From Micrasema longulum (taxonomy: Eukaryota; Arthropoda; Insecta; Trichoptera; Brachycentridae), in NCBI GenBank assembly GCA_022494885.1, contig JAGVSM010004892.1:62001-126000 (forward strand): a stretch of DNA of 64,000 bases. Direction: 5' to 3'. Below the pieces are notes generated by a model. That model worked only from the letters and a program-made list of their open reading frames with translations. It was not told the DNA's origin and did no database searches. The translations under genes were made by a program, and so were the position numbers. Position 1 is the stretch's first letter; each line of letters begins with the position of its first letter. Shown in pieces: positions 43,356-53,861 of the stretch.

Positions 43356-43592
43356 ATTAAATGCGAACAGAAAATCATATCATCGGTTGCCCCTCTACTA
43401 GATATTGTTTCAAAACTAAATTTCCACATTAATTCATTATAATTAATTTATTCAAGGGTAATCGATGGTTTCAGTTTAATATTATTTCTTAACCCTTCAG
43501 CAGTCGCACTAAAAAAAGTTACACGAATACGCGCCGCGAGCAAAATAATCACGCGTCTTTAAAGACGTTTTACCACGAAGTTACAAACTATA

Positions 43593-43774
43593 TTATAATA
43601 ATAAGAATACGTGTATAGTTTTATTCCACTTTTATTTATAAATTTTTACCAGTGATCGGGTTTCGTCGTGACCGATATCGTTAGACTGGTCCCGGTGACG
43701 ACGAAACCCGGTCACTGGTAAAACTTTATAAATAAAAGTGGAATAAAACTATACACGAATTTTTATTATTTTAA
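43593..43774. mobile_element. ~180-bp inverted-repeat MITE related to the hammerhead-like elements
   Basis: Arms 43609-43674 and 43693-43757 (about 65 bp) are near-perfect inverted repeats with an 18-bp loop. AT-rich similarity extends a further ~16 bp outward. Each arm contains GAC-GAA-ACCCGGTCACTGG or its near copy, resembling the 3' side of the motif at 18.4 kb (GAA-ACCGGT-C-ACTGG). The 5' CTGANGA part is absent. Confidence 0.7.
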
Positions 43775-43779
43775 TTAAA

Positions 43780-44895
43780 ATACAGTTCCACCAAGAAACG
43801 TCAGTAGAAAAACTCAATACATATAGTATTGATTGCAAATAAAACCACTTATTTTAAGCAAAACGCAACTGCATTCTTAAAAATTAAATAATACCTTTAT
43901 GTATCCCTGAGAAAATAAAACAAATAATATTTTTATACATTTTTTTTTTGTAACATAGAAATAACTTTGTATTGTACTTAAAGTACTTATTAAATAAATA
44001 GTATTTCATTAGAACATTAAATGTAAGTGTACCTTTTAAAATTTGTAGGACTCATATGTATATGTCACGTGTTCAGTACAAGGTATAATTTGCATGTAAA
44101 ACACGATTTTTTTGAACGCCCGTTCTTTCTTCTTGGACAAATTGAACAAAATTCGTTCACCGCAGTGTCTGTTTTATCAACAGAATATGAAACGTTTTGT
44201 TTCATTGTTTGTTTTAAACTCAAAGATATTTTTTCAACACCATAAGTCATCGTTTTTATGAAATTTTACAAGTTCAAGTGATAAACCTTTTAGAAACAAT
44301 CTTCTCCGAGTAACAACTTGACTATTTTCCGTGTACATAATTTGGGCAATCATTTCGGCTTAAATTTATATTTAGCATTAAAAAAATATTTTCGTCAGCC
44401 ATCTGTATGTAAATATTCCAACAAAATAGTCCTATTTTATCTGGTTCACAGTATCCATCACCCATTTAATAAAATTTACTTCTGGTTAGTCAGTTCCTAA
44501 TTGGTCGTCAATATTATTATCCTTGTGAATTAAAGACAACATGATAACTGCCTACCTTATCTTTTTATTTAGTATGTAAGATGGCAAAGTTTTGTTTTTC
44601 CCAAAACACAGACTTCACGGTCCAAAAAAAGTATTATTAGAATCTTATAACCAAGAAGTTTTTTTTTTAATTTTTGAACACCTCTTAAGTTGGACGATGT
44701 CTAAATTTCTCCATGTAGAAATTAATAAGCTCTAAGGAATAAACGTTATGAAATAATAAACCGAAAAGTTTTATCTTGTGCTCAAAAAAAATATCTATAA
44801 AAAGGTTTTTTTACATAGAAGAAAAAAAAATACTTACATCGTTGGTCACGCGATGAGTATTTAAAAGTATTTAAAAGCCTTGATAAATTAAGCCG
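43780..44895. other. Unassigned DNA
   Basis: Several short frames, among them 44027-44245 plus and 44065-44250 minus. None has a recognisable domain, and they overlap each other. Confidence 0.3.
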
Positions 44896-44900
44896 AAATG

Positions 44901-45136
44901 ATTATCATCGTTCCCTTTTCACACCTTTTAACGCATAGGGTACTGCATTGGTATATGAATAGCAACAAATTTCTGTAATTTTTTTGTAACATGACGGTAA
45001 GATGATCAGTGTCCCATTTCAGGTACTATGAAATATTTCACTGTAAAAACACAATTTTTAATCAATATTTCATGTCAGCCATGTCAGTAGCCAGGTGCGT
45101 ATTGCATGGTAGGAACGCACTGACCATTATACCAAA
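44901..45136 (-). mobile_element. SINE-A copy, diverged
   Basis: Minus strand: head 'tataatggtcagtgcgttcc', degraded B box, body 'gtgtttttacagtgaaatat', tail 'taccaatgcagtaccctatg' and 'gtgaaaagggaacgatg'. Confidence 0.65.
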
Positions 45137-45281
45137 ATATGTAAATTGCTAAAATAATACCGTTTTATTTCGCCACTAGGCAAAGTCTGAAATAGATTAA
45201 TCATATGATAATTCACTTATTTGTTAATAAATTTGTATAAACCACTTTAATTTTTTTAAATACAATTCGACCGGTTTCGAG

Positions 45282-45291
45282 GTTACTACCT
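45282..45291 (+). repeat. Target-site duplication, left (10 bp)
   Basis: GTTACTACCT, repeated exactly at 45511-45520. Confidence 0.8.
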
Positions 45292-45510
45292 ACTACTACT
45301 ACTACTACCATCACGCCATTTCCCCGTAGGGGTAGGCAGAGAGAATGGACCGCCACACACGTCTATCCTGGCATACATCCTAGCCTCTTCCACATTCATA
45401 CATCTTGTCATACATGCCCTTCGGTTCTGTCTGCTTTTGACATGACCAGACTTAAGATTTTGGTTTATCTGATCATGCCACGTCTTCCTTGGTCGTCCTC
45501 GTCTAACGTT
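45292..45510 (-). pseudogene. 219-bp RTE-clade LINE tail
   Basis: The minus strand reads VRRGRPRKTWHDQINQN, a gap, NVEEARMYARIDVCGG, FSLPTPTGKW: an RTE C-terminus ('GRPRKTW.DQ', 'LA.DR..W'), broken. The 3' end is a (GTA)n repeat, six units seen as TAC/ACT at 45292-45308. Flanked by 10-bp duplications. Confidence 0.8.
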
Positions 45511-45520
45511 GTTACTACCT
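45511..45520 (+). repeat. Target-site duplication, right (10 bp)
   Basis: GTTACTACCT, identical to 45282-45291. Confidence 0.8.
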
Positions 45521-45975
45521 CATCGTCAGGAATTTAACTAACTTATAATTACACGTGTTGCTATTTTTATAATAAAATATTGTATGAAAGAGACAGAAAA
45601 TTGAGAGAAAGAGAGATCAAGAGGATAAAATAAATCATAACGGGAACAGTTTTAAAAGAGGACTCGAAGTTAAATTTAATTGATTATTTATTATTTAAAG
45701 TTTTTGATTAATGGCTTTACTAATTTTTAATCGTTCTTAATTACGAGTATCTAAACGAAAACCATTTTTATTGACATGCAAAATTTCTACACACGTTTCT
45801 TTTTTTTAAAAAAATAAGTGTAAAATGTCATACAACAAAGTGATAAATGTTTTTGATAACAATAATAAACATAATAATTAGTTACTTTTTTTTGCTTTTT
45901 ATAAAGGCGTTTCAATCTTTAAGCTTAAAAAAAATCAAAACATATTTTTCTTTTTTGTTTTGTAAGGACTGAAAG

Positions 45976-46186
45976 CAGGGTTGTACTGTTTTATCGTGTT
46001 GTGGCCTGGTGTGTTGGAGAGCGTACCTGGCGCGTACATATAATAATAAGCATTACGAAGTCAATAATTGTTTTTTTTAAGAAACATTTGTGCTTTTACG
46101 ATTGACTCAAATATTTTATTTTGAGGTACTCACCAGATAGCTCCCCGACACACCAGTCCACAACACGATGTAACAGTGTAACCCTG
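45976..46186. mobile_element. 211-bp hAT-like MITE
   Basis: 47-bp terminal inverted repeats (40 of 47 identical) starting CAGGGTTGTACTG on the left and CAGGGTTACACTG on the right. Imperfect 8-bp flanks ACTGAAAG and CCTTAAAG (6 of 8). CAGGGTT ends and 8-bp duplications are typical of hAT elements. No transposase. Confidence 0.7.
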
Positions 46187-46199
46187 CCTTAAAGTCTTC

Positions 46200-46540
46200 T
46201 GTCGTCGATGTTATATATTATTGCAGTCAGTTTGAATGGACGTGGGCGGTTTAAGGTGAGACACCTTTTTTCTAAATTCATCACATCCAATCTGTTACGG
46301 AAGCACTTAAAGGAAAATGCAGTACGATCTAAAAAAGTACTCCGAACGTGTAACGAGCAAACTCGCAACGGCCGCGCCGAGTAGATGTTACCTTACCATG
46401 AAAAGGTTGCAATTAACAATTTTATTTGAAACTGTTGTATAGATAACAGAAAAACAGAAACCGAATCGTTTTGAAAAAAAAAGATATAGTGTAGGCATTT
46501 AGGGGGTTAACATTATGTGTAGCATACCTGTTTTTTCTCG
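46200..46540. other. Unassigned DNA
   Basis: 46330-46400 is GC-richer ('caacggccgcgccgagtag') and unique. Nothing recognised. Confidence 0.35.
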
Positions 46541-46544
46541 TTTT

Positions 46545-46800
46545 GAGTATGTAAAAATGTTTGTTGACATACTCAAAACATTGTTAATAAAATGAACTGG
46601 TGTGAGAAGTATAAAAATTAAGAAAGTGTGTGTTGAGGCCTTACCTAGTAGGTGAATTGGTTCAGCTTGGTGAATTTCACCCAGGTGATAAAGGTTTTAG
46701 CTCTTTAACTTTACAAACGTCATCAGATGGAAAAGTTGAGAAAATGTGGACGTTTAAACATGAATGAATGATGAATGTTATTTGATGATGACTTACATAT
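46545..46800. repeat. Dispersed repeat F, composite
   Basis: 'ttgttgacatactcaaaaca' (46561) and 'aaaggttttagctctttaac' (46690) are F terminal and subterminal blocks. Also 'gttgagaaaatgtggacg'. Confidence 0.45.
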
Positions 46801-46954
46801 TCTCTTCTCAATTTTTTTTCTTTGTTCGGATATACGAGTATAAATGTGAATCAAACAAATAAAATTAACGTTTTAAGTACATGTTTTGTATTTATTAATT
46901 ATAATTAAAATAAAATAATAAAGTTTTTTTATAAATTACTTAATTTATTATTTT

Positions 46955-47005
46955 ATTTACCGGTTTTGAAGCTACGCAAGTTTTCTTATCAAAGCACATT
47001 CTAGT
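46955..47005 (-). repeat. Degraded ACCGGT-containing motif
   Basis: Minus strand 'ctttgataagaaaacttgcg', 'tagcttcaaaaccggt'. It resembles 47268-47312 and is probably a decayed relative. Core mutated. Confidence 0.3.
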
Positions 47006-47047
47006 AATGAATATAATCCTTTCACAAAATTAACTTTTCATGAACTT

Positions 47048-47212
47048 CATTCCCTTTCCGCACCTAATGGTGCATAGAACACCGTATTGGTAAACCAATT
47101 GTAGCGTATCTAGAAGGTAAGATGATCAGTCTTACGCTTTAACCACGCCGGGAATCAAACCCGAGACCTCTTGCATGGTAGGCAAACTCGCTGACCATTA
47201 CACTACGAGACT
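47048..47212 (-). mobile_element. SINE-A copy with internal deletion
   Basis: Head ('gtagtgtaatggtcagcgag', B box 'gggtttgattcccggc') and tail ('tgcaccattaggtgcgg') are intact, but about 85 bp of body is missing between 'cgtaag...' and the head. Length 165 bp against about 250. Confidence 0.75.
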
Positions 47213-47267
47213 CAATTAAGTAGCCGAATTAAGTAGACATTGTTAAAACTTTAAAACAGGATATATA

Positions 47268-47312
47268 TTACCTTGATAGGGAAGCTAGTGTAGCTTTGAA
47301 ACCGGTCAATAT
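47268..47312 (+). repeat. Hammerhead-like motif, degraded core
   Basis: CTTGATAGG, hairpin AAGCTA-GTG-TAGCTT, GAA, ACCGGT, C, AATATAC with a possible 'tatatatt' partner upstream. Stem II and the 3' core are good; the CTGANGA box is not. Confidence 0.35.
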
Positions 47313-47332
47313 ACTTTTTTTGTTGATTTGTA

Positions 47333-47775
47333 TAGTTCAAACTATGCTAAATACTCACTTATTCCACGGCTTCACATGTTAGCAAACAAACATAAAAACT
47401 AGAAATTATTTCATTTATCTTTATACGAATTAAAATCATTACTTTTTAATCACTTCTTTTCTAAATTATAATAATGTACTAATTGTACATAAAACTTGAT
47501 TTACTGTTTATACTACGATACTTCTTGCCTCTTTTACTTCAATACTTTTTATATTTAAACTCTTAATTTATTGTCAATTTGCTGCATACCTATTTTATAA
47601 TTTCTTATTTGTTTTCCTTTATTATTTCTTTATTTTCTGCTGATTTTATTTTATGTATCTATATGTTCTATACTTGCGCACAGGCGTTTTGTTTAATTAT
47701 AAATGTTCTTCAATATTAATTTATACTTTGTAAAAGGCGTAAGCCGTCGAAAGAAATAAATAAATACAAAATAAA
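47333..47775 (+). pseudogene. LINE N, copy 2 (extreme C-terminus + 3'UTR)
   Basis: SSNYAKYSLIPRLHMLANKH followed by a stop at about 47409 matches copy 1 at 30.2 kb. The 3'UTR is homologous for about 200 bp and then continues to the real 3' end: 'aaggcgtaagccgtcg' and an 'aataaataaatac' tail near 47765. Confidence 0.75.
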
Positions 47776-47779
47776 AAAC

Positions 47780-48320
47780 TCCTGGTTAAAAACAAAGTTT
47801 TTTTAGGAAATAGAACCATTTAAATAAAAGGTAACGAAGTGTTGCCGTTAGGCGACGCGACGGTTTGACCGCGCGATTCAATTTCGCTAGCGGTCGTTAG
47901 AACGATGAAGATTGGCGCCCCGGAAAATTCCTAGCAATGAGGATTGCTTTTTTACTCCGCAAATGCAATTTCCCGCTATGTGTGGTCTTTATTTCTACGA
48001 GTCTTGAGGACATTGCATTTCATGTGTTATAAGTATTATAACCTACATACTTGTGGAAAAATGCTAACGTTAGAAAGTCGACTTAATAAAGCGTCATTTT
48101 GTCTGCCTTGTGGTGTACCCCGGAATTATTCTATTTAACTACATAGGGTATTTTTTATATGACAAATAACTATTCGCGTTCTTATATCATTACACACTAT
48201 CCAGTCTTTTTTTAAATCAAAAACTTTGTTTCAAAAACGGAAAAAGTTCTAATGTACGAAGCCCATGTAAAAACTAAAATATGTTATATGCAACAACTAT
48301 AGGGAACAGGAAATCAAAAT
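47780..48320. other. Unassigned DNA with small GC-richer block
   Basis: 47835-47945 is GC-rich ('gttaggcgacgcgacgg') and unique. A 64-codon frame (47944-48138) is unsupported. Confidence 0.3.
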
Positions 48321-48324
48321 GACA

Positions 48325-48700
48325 TAAACCGACTACAAAGACAGCAAAATCAAATATTTAAGTTAGTATACGACCTAGCCTGTCTAACAGCATCTAAAGA
48401 ACTTTTTAAACAAACTAAGAAATTATTTGTAACTGAACTCTGTAAACTAGATTCCTACAATTTATTCATAAATTAGCCACTGATGTAATTGAAGACAAAG
48501 AACTAAAACTTTGAAAAAAAAAATGAAAACAATTCAAGAATATCATACACAACCTTCTAAAACGAGACAAAGACAGTCGAGACTAATAAACCATGGACTG
48601 AAATTAAACAATAAACTACCAGACAAAACTAAGGAAAAGACTCAGACAACCTTTACAAAAGACGTTAAAAATATTATCATTAACAGTAGAATATGAATTT
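48325..48700 (+). pseudogene. LINE RT C-terminal relic
   Basis: 48333-48474 reads NRLQRQQNQIFKLVYDLACL then TASKELFKQTKKLFVTELCK to a stop. A shifted frame resumes LATDVIEDKELKL, and another carries TRQRQSRLINHGLKLNNKLP and NIIINSRI before TGA (48694). The order '.L.R.QN...KL.Y', '..GLKL.N.LP' is that of LINE RT C-termini. Two frameshifts. Confidence 0.65.
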
Positions 48701-48764
48701 CAAAAATAAAAATATTTTGTCAAATGTATGTAACTCAAGTTTTTCTCTTTTTCGTTTAAATCGA

Positions 48765-48915
48765 ATGTTGCAGTGTGTAAAGTGGCTGCTTTAACTAGCC
48801 AATGACAGGTCATAAGCCCTGCAAATCCCTAGTCCTCCATATCGTTTTCTCAAAAATATTTTCCCTGTTGGTTGCAAAAATTTAGACATACTGGTACTAA
48901 AGTATTTTGTTTGGT
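48765..48915 (-). repeat. Dispersed repeat F copy
   Basis: 'gtaaagtggctgctttaact', 'ccaatgacaggtcataagcc' and 'aaaatttagacatactgg' in reverse order. Confidence 0.55.
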
Positions 48916-49128
48916 TGCTAATATCAAATTGTATAAAATTAATCGTAAAGTATTTGACGAATGTTTTAAGATAATATTTATGTAAGTATTTTTTTGCCGT
49001 TATATGTGGAATATTAAACTTTTTATTCGTTTTTTAAAATATCTCCAACGGATTTGTAAAATAAATATTAAATGTCAAAAAGCGTACCATATAATATGAC
49101 GTGGGTATTGGCAATCCCAAATTTAATA

Positions 49129-49229
49129 GAATTTAGAAAGAATATTTAGATTTATATAAAACGTCCATTTAAAGCATATGAATTTAGACAGAAAATTTAG
49201 ATTCATATAAAACTCCCATTTAAAGCATA
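49129..49229 (+). repeat. 51-bp tandem duplication
   Basis: Two adjacent ~51-bp units (49129-49179 and 49180-49229) share 'gaatttaga', 'atataaaac' and 'ccatttaaagcata' with about six differences. Confidence 0.7.
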
Positions 49230-49419
49230 AGCAAAAGCTTTGGAAGAAATTAAATTATTTTTTACTTTATTCATCCGAATGAATTTATGCAATAAAACTG
49301 AACTTACGTATCGTTGAAACCAATCAATTTTTATTAATTACTCACTCAAATGTTTATGATTGTTATGATGTAATAATAACTGCTTTGTTAAGCCGTCTTA
49401 CAAATAAATATTCAGCGTT

Positions 49420-49618
49420 GAACTTGCCGGATATAACTCAAAATCCAAGCACAGTAGGTAAATTTTACAACCATTACACTACAAGGCGAATCTTTACCCG
49501 ATTTTCTTTTTGATTATTTTTACCTTAGAGAATCCATTGAGTCGTAAACACTTGTTCAATATTTTGGTTGTATTTTACGTTTGCAATATTATTTTTTATT
49601 TGCCTGGACACGGACAAA
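49420..49618 (-). mobile_element. SINE-B copy, diverged 5' half
   Basis: Minus strand: 5' extension ('tgaacaagtgtttacgactc'), head 'ccttgtagtgtaatggttg', damaged B box. The body is lost beyond about 49400. Confidence 0.5.
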
Positions 49619-49619
49619 T

Positions 49620-50680
49620 ACATATGTATGTATTATTATTGGAAATAATTCAATTACTCTAGCGCTTTATCGTTAAACGCGCAAGGCATAACAAGGCTAT
49701 TTAATATTTTGTTTTATTTTTTTCAGTTGCTTTTTTATTGATTCTTTGACCATCATAGACATGAAATTTTTTTTCAAAACATATTTGTACCTGAACAGTT
49801 ATCTGAAATAATTTGTGTAAAATATAACAAAAGAAAACTTATTAAAAGTCACTCTTTAAATATCCTTTTTTCAAAGAAAAATGAACTCCCGTCATATTGA
49901 ACTCCATGATATTGGCGGAATGTTTCCTTTCACAGACAAAAAAATAAAGAACCATCTTATTCCTTTACGTTTCATAGTCAATGCGAAGCGGACAAAGAGT
50001 ATCCTCTCATATCTTCGAATGGGGTATATTTTACTGCATTGGATTGACTAGTCGAAGGTAGCTGCCCACGTGTGTTTTATGCGTTTTTCTATCCATTTTC
50101 TCTCCTTTCCATCTTTGGATCGTAAAACGTGTAACATGTTTCCTTTAGAAAAAGATGTTTCTCGAAGAAAGGATATCGAAGGCAATTTATCGATCGCTTT
50201 TCATAGAGGGTCTTAAGTAAACAACCATCATGTTTACCTTGTATACTAGCTAGTAAATATTTGATGTTTTTAATCAACTTGAATGCGTAGTTTTATTTTA
50301 TTTTTAAATATTAAAATATAATTATTTTCTTTACTAGAAAAATATAAACATGTAAAACATTTATCTGCTGACTCTCCAAAATTTGGTGAAAATGCGACAC
50401 AGCGTTAAATAAATTTACTTTTCGAATACCCATTGTCTTATTAGGGTGATGCTTTTCAAAGAACGAGGCAACAGTTTCCCTTGTTTTTACGATTTCTCTT
50501 ATTACGTCAGAAGGTGTTATCTTTCATTTTACGCACTTCTCTGCTGACGAACTCCAATCCACAGCTTGTTGCTGTGAAACACATTATATCTGCATTACTC
50601 TTCGGTGGTCAGCTCCTGGATATGCTCTTTCACGATGTCATCGATATCATTGTTGTTCACTTCCAACCTAATGATGGTGG
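49620..50680. other. Unassigned, mostly unique DNA
   Basis: Complex sequence at 49880-50280 and 50380-50680 with short frames (50089-50277 minus, 50481-50735 plus). None has a recognisable domain. Confidence 0.3.
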
Positions 50681-50686
50681 CCGAAA

Positions 50687-50808
50687 ACAAAATCTCGTTG
50701 ACTACAAAATCTCGTTGACTACAAAATCTCGTTGACTACAAAATCTCGTTGACTACAAAATCTCGTTGACTACAAAATCTTGTTGACTACAAACTCTCGT
50801 TGACTACA
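50687..50808 (+). repeat. 17-bp tandem array, ~7 copies
   Basis: Unit 'acaaaatctcgttgact' repeated about 7.2 times. The first five copies are nearly identical and the last two carry substitutions. A 17-bp period shifts frame each copy, so it is not a coding repeat. Confidence 0.9.
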
Positions 50809-50969
50809 TGCCCAGCGAGCTCTATCTCAAAACCTCCCAAGTCGCGGATAACAACGCTGTCCGGCCAATGTTTTATCCGAGAAATTATGATCCGGGAATT
50901 ATCTGTTTTATGCATTCACAAATATTGTATTAATTTACTATAAAGACTTACACACATACATACAAATTT

Positions 50970-51248
50970 ATGTATATTACATCATCATTTCCTATCCGCA
51001 CCTAATGGTGCATAGGGCACTGCATTGGTACACTAATATCAGCGTATCTTGATAATTTTTGTTACATGAAAGTTAGATGATTAGTCTTACGCTTCAGGTA
51101 CCTGTCCTGGGACTATGAAATATTCTTGTGTGAAAACACCTTTTTAAATAAATAATTCATATCAACCATGTCGGGAGTCAAACCCGAGACCTCTTGCATG
51201 GCAGGTTAACGTGCTGACCATTACACCACGAGGTCGACAATGTATATT
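50970..51248 (-). mobile_element. SINE-A copy with 9-bp duplications
   Basis: Element 50979-51239, flanked by ATGTATATT at 50970-50978 and 51240-51248. Minus strand: 'cgacctcgtggtgtaatggt', B box 'gggtttgactcccgac', body 'ggtgttttcacacaagaata', tail ending in (ATG)n (CATCATCAT at 50980). Confidence 0.85.
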
Positions 51249-51439
51249 TAAGAGAAGTAAAACAAAAAGAAACAGTGAACAATTTACATATATTTAGATA
51301 TTTTTTTTTACATTTGCAAATCACAATTTGTCGCCAAACTACACGATTGTCTGTTTTAAGGCTAACAAATTGTTAATTAACTGGTTTGCAATAGAACACA
51401 GTATTAATAAAGGTATATAAAAATATTTACACTAAGCGT

Positions 51440-51705
51440 CAAGGAGAAATTAGAAATATATTGTTTGTTGGATTTACTGCATAACCTGGAGTATATATTT
51501 TTTTGTAGTCCTGTGCAGCAATCCACTTGGTTATACTGACTTTAAACGTAGTTAAACTGTTTGTGGTTTTCAAGGAACTGTCCAACTGACTATATACTCT
51601 CGTCGCCATAACACTATATTGCCTTTGGAAGACGCTTGTTTTTCCAGCAGGGGTTACATAATTTTCGGCTAGAGAACATCTCGTGTATATGTTTTGCTGA
51701 ATTCT
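51440..51705 (-). pseudogene. LINE RT C-terminal fragment
   Basis: Clean minus frame of about 85 codons: NIYTRCSLAENYVTPAGKTS, VFQRQYSVMATRVYSQLDSS, LTTFKVSITKWIAAQDYKKI, stop near 51452. Matches the 'R.YS.MA.R.YN.L......L..FK..I..W' tail of jockey-like RTs. No ATG start, as it is a truncated insert. Confidence 0.65.
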
Positions 51706-52139
51706 TTGTTCACTAGTTTAATTAAGTAAGCAACTGCTCAACACACAATACGTTTTGTTCTGTAAAAAGAAGAGAAGTAGGGTAACGAAAAGGGTATTAA
51801 TTTAAATTTATTGGCACAAGCTTTCCGGTATTTCCGTATCTCGTTAAGCGATATGACCGCGAAGCTCATTGGACGATTCTTTATTTTACTGTTTCGTGGT
51901 ACGTATTACTCATTATGAGAAGTGGAAACCGCTAACAAAGGTTCCATTTTGTTTATTTTTGAAACCATTTTTTTTAAATTTTGAAACTTCAAATGCACTA
52001 AAAACCTTAAACAGTGTAAAACACTCTCCAAGCACGAGAGCTCGTTTTTTAACTATTTATTTATTTGGCGGAATTTTGCAGTTCATTCTAATGATGGTAA
52101 ATACAATTTCTTATAATTAATACAGGCACTAATAAAATA

Positions 52140-52400
52140 AAATATAACTAAATCAAATTAAAGCTAGGACAAAAAAAATAAAAATTACTACCTCAAGACA
52201 AGATCCGGTTTATCTTAGTGATTTTTTAAATCTATAAAGACTGACACCAAAAAAGTCCAGACCTTGTCTCGAGTTTACAATACGACACATCTGGAACATT
52301 GGTGCACGCAAGCCATAGTTTATGCTGTGTTGATCGAGGAACAGCACATTATTATTTCGCAACCGGCGGATTGGAACATTGAATGCCACTTATTCCAGTA
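52140..52400 (-). pseudogene. Jockey/CR1-like LINE tail
   Basis: Minus frame from about 52385: NVPIRRLRNNNVLFLDQHSI, NYGLRAPMFQMCRIVNS, GLDFFGVSLYRFKK. Closely related in motif order to 1187-1500 and to the end of the 35-36 kb RT (VPTRRLRNNEMLFL). The 3' tail is AT-rich near 52140. Confidence 0.75.
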
Positions 52401-52689
52401 ATGGTACATCAATTAAGCCATTCAGTAAATTAAATATAAATATGGAGTCACCCCTAGCGAACTGTACTTTTTGTTTTTTTATATTTTTGTTTCTATATGA
52501 AACCCATAAAAGGTGTTGTTATTTGTTGTTATTCTTCATCAATTGTTTATTATTATGACTGTTTATTTTTCAAAAATAAATAAATAAAAAAATTAAAGTG
52601 ATTTTACACACAATAATTATGTACCTAGGTTAATTGTTTAACACTGAAAGCTACAGAGAAAGTGTTTCAAATATCAATTTAGTTGTCTA

Positions 52690-53090
52690 TATTATAATTA
52701 TTAACAAATTAACACTAGCGCTGGGTATAAATTTTATTGCGTTTATTTGATAACGTATGTTCCAAGAATTCATCCCTTAAGTTCCCTTTGTTTACCCCGC
52801 GTGTTTCTATTTCCATCTTCACCCTACTAACACGGACTAAGTCACATGGCTGGGGATTACACCAGCTCTTAAGAACTTTTATGACCCCGGGATTTATGGC
52901 TGGCGCGAGTTCCGAACATCTCATGAATACGGCGAGAGGTGACATCTATTGATCACCGGATTATACGCCTCGGCTTCAGATTATATCCATTTTAATCAAA
53001 GCAACCTTTTAAAGGTCTAATTAAGTTAGGTTCCTTGCTTCTACGTTCATCGTGGGACATTTCTTATTCCCTGATAGCTTAATTATGATC
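52690..53090. other. Unique GC-richer block
   Basis: Sequence of even composition, for example 'gaccccgggatttatggctg', without repeats. Short frames on both strands lack domains. Possible regulatory DNA by composition only. Confidence 0.25.
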
Positions 53091-53223
53091 GTTTTTATGT
53101 TATTTTTAACCGTCAGTCACTTTTAAAAAATTCACCTTTAAAATTATTAAAAACCGTAAAGTACATAAACAGCTCAGAAATTAAATTCATTTTAATACAT
53201 ACGATAGGCTTTGCATATATATT

Positions 53224-53590
53224 ATGCATCCGGGCGGATAAGGAATACAGTAATTCTGTGTGTGAAATAGAACCAGCATCCTGGATGAGTGTTTTTGACT
53301 CGATAGTTACTATCAAGTAATAATTGTGAAAAAAGAAAACAGGTTTGAAAAAATTCTACCTTATAGTGTGGTGGTAGGTTCTTAAGGTCTTGGGTTCGAA
53401 TCCTGGAAAGGACGTCGTATAATAATTGTTATCACGGTGGGTTTGCACTGCAATATTTCACTGTTCCTGGACTTGCACTTGAAGCGAGGGATTACCTTCG
53501 TGTAACGGATGATTGAGATACGCTGCATTTGATTTAACAATGCAATGACCTATGCACCACTAAGTGCGGATAAGGGGTTAATGATTTTTC
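53224..53590 (+). mobile_element. SINE-B copy, full length
   Basis: Uninterrupted ~365 bp: 5' extension 'gcatccgggcggat', 'gtgtgtgaaatagaaccagc', 'gtttttgactcgatag'; head 'tatagtgtggtggtagg' with B-box region 'gggttcgaatcctgg'; body 'tgcactgcaatatttcactg'; tail 'tatgcaccactaagtgcgg'. Useful as the family reference. Confidence 0.8.
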
Positions 53591-53673
53591 CAGTGTGTTT
53601 TTTTTTCATTATGCATTTTATGTTTCTTTTAATTTAATTATATATAAACCTGTCCTCAATTTATTTAACAATA

Positions 53674-53855
53674 AATTATGACTCTTTCTATCTGAGTGCG
53701 ATACACCCCCATTTGCTTTTTAATGATGCATACGTAACACACCCTTGAACACTTACTCTCACACAAATACACCCTTTTACGTATATAAAAAAACATAAAT
53801 ACGCACACTCACATTTAAAAATGTACCATAATTCGTATTTACGAGTATAATTAAG
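53674..53855 (+). repeat. Dispersed repeat E, copy 2 (3'-truncated)
   Basis: Matches 19584 onward ('tttctatctgagtgcgatac', 'acacttactctcacacaaa'). Stops at the LINE C tail inserted next to it. Confidence 0.55.
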
Positions 53856-53861
53856 AATCTT

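Larger units (their letters stand above)
45262..45538 (-). repeat. Hammerhead-bearing repeat interrupted by an RTE tail
   Basis: Removing 45292-45510 and one duplication restores, on the minus strand, AATTC-CTGACGA-T-GAGG...CCTC-GAA-ACCGGT-C-GAATT. That is stem I, canonical core CTGACGA, one unpaired T, a 4-bp stem II, GAA, self-complementary ACCGGT, cleavage-site C and the stem I partner. Among the window's copies only this one and 5468-5521 keep every core element. Confidence 0.55.
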
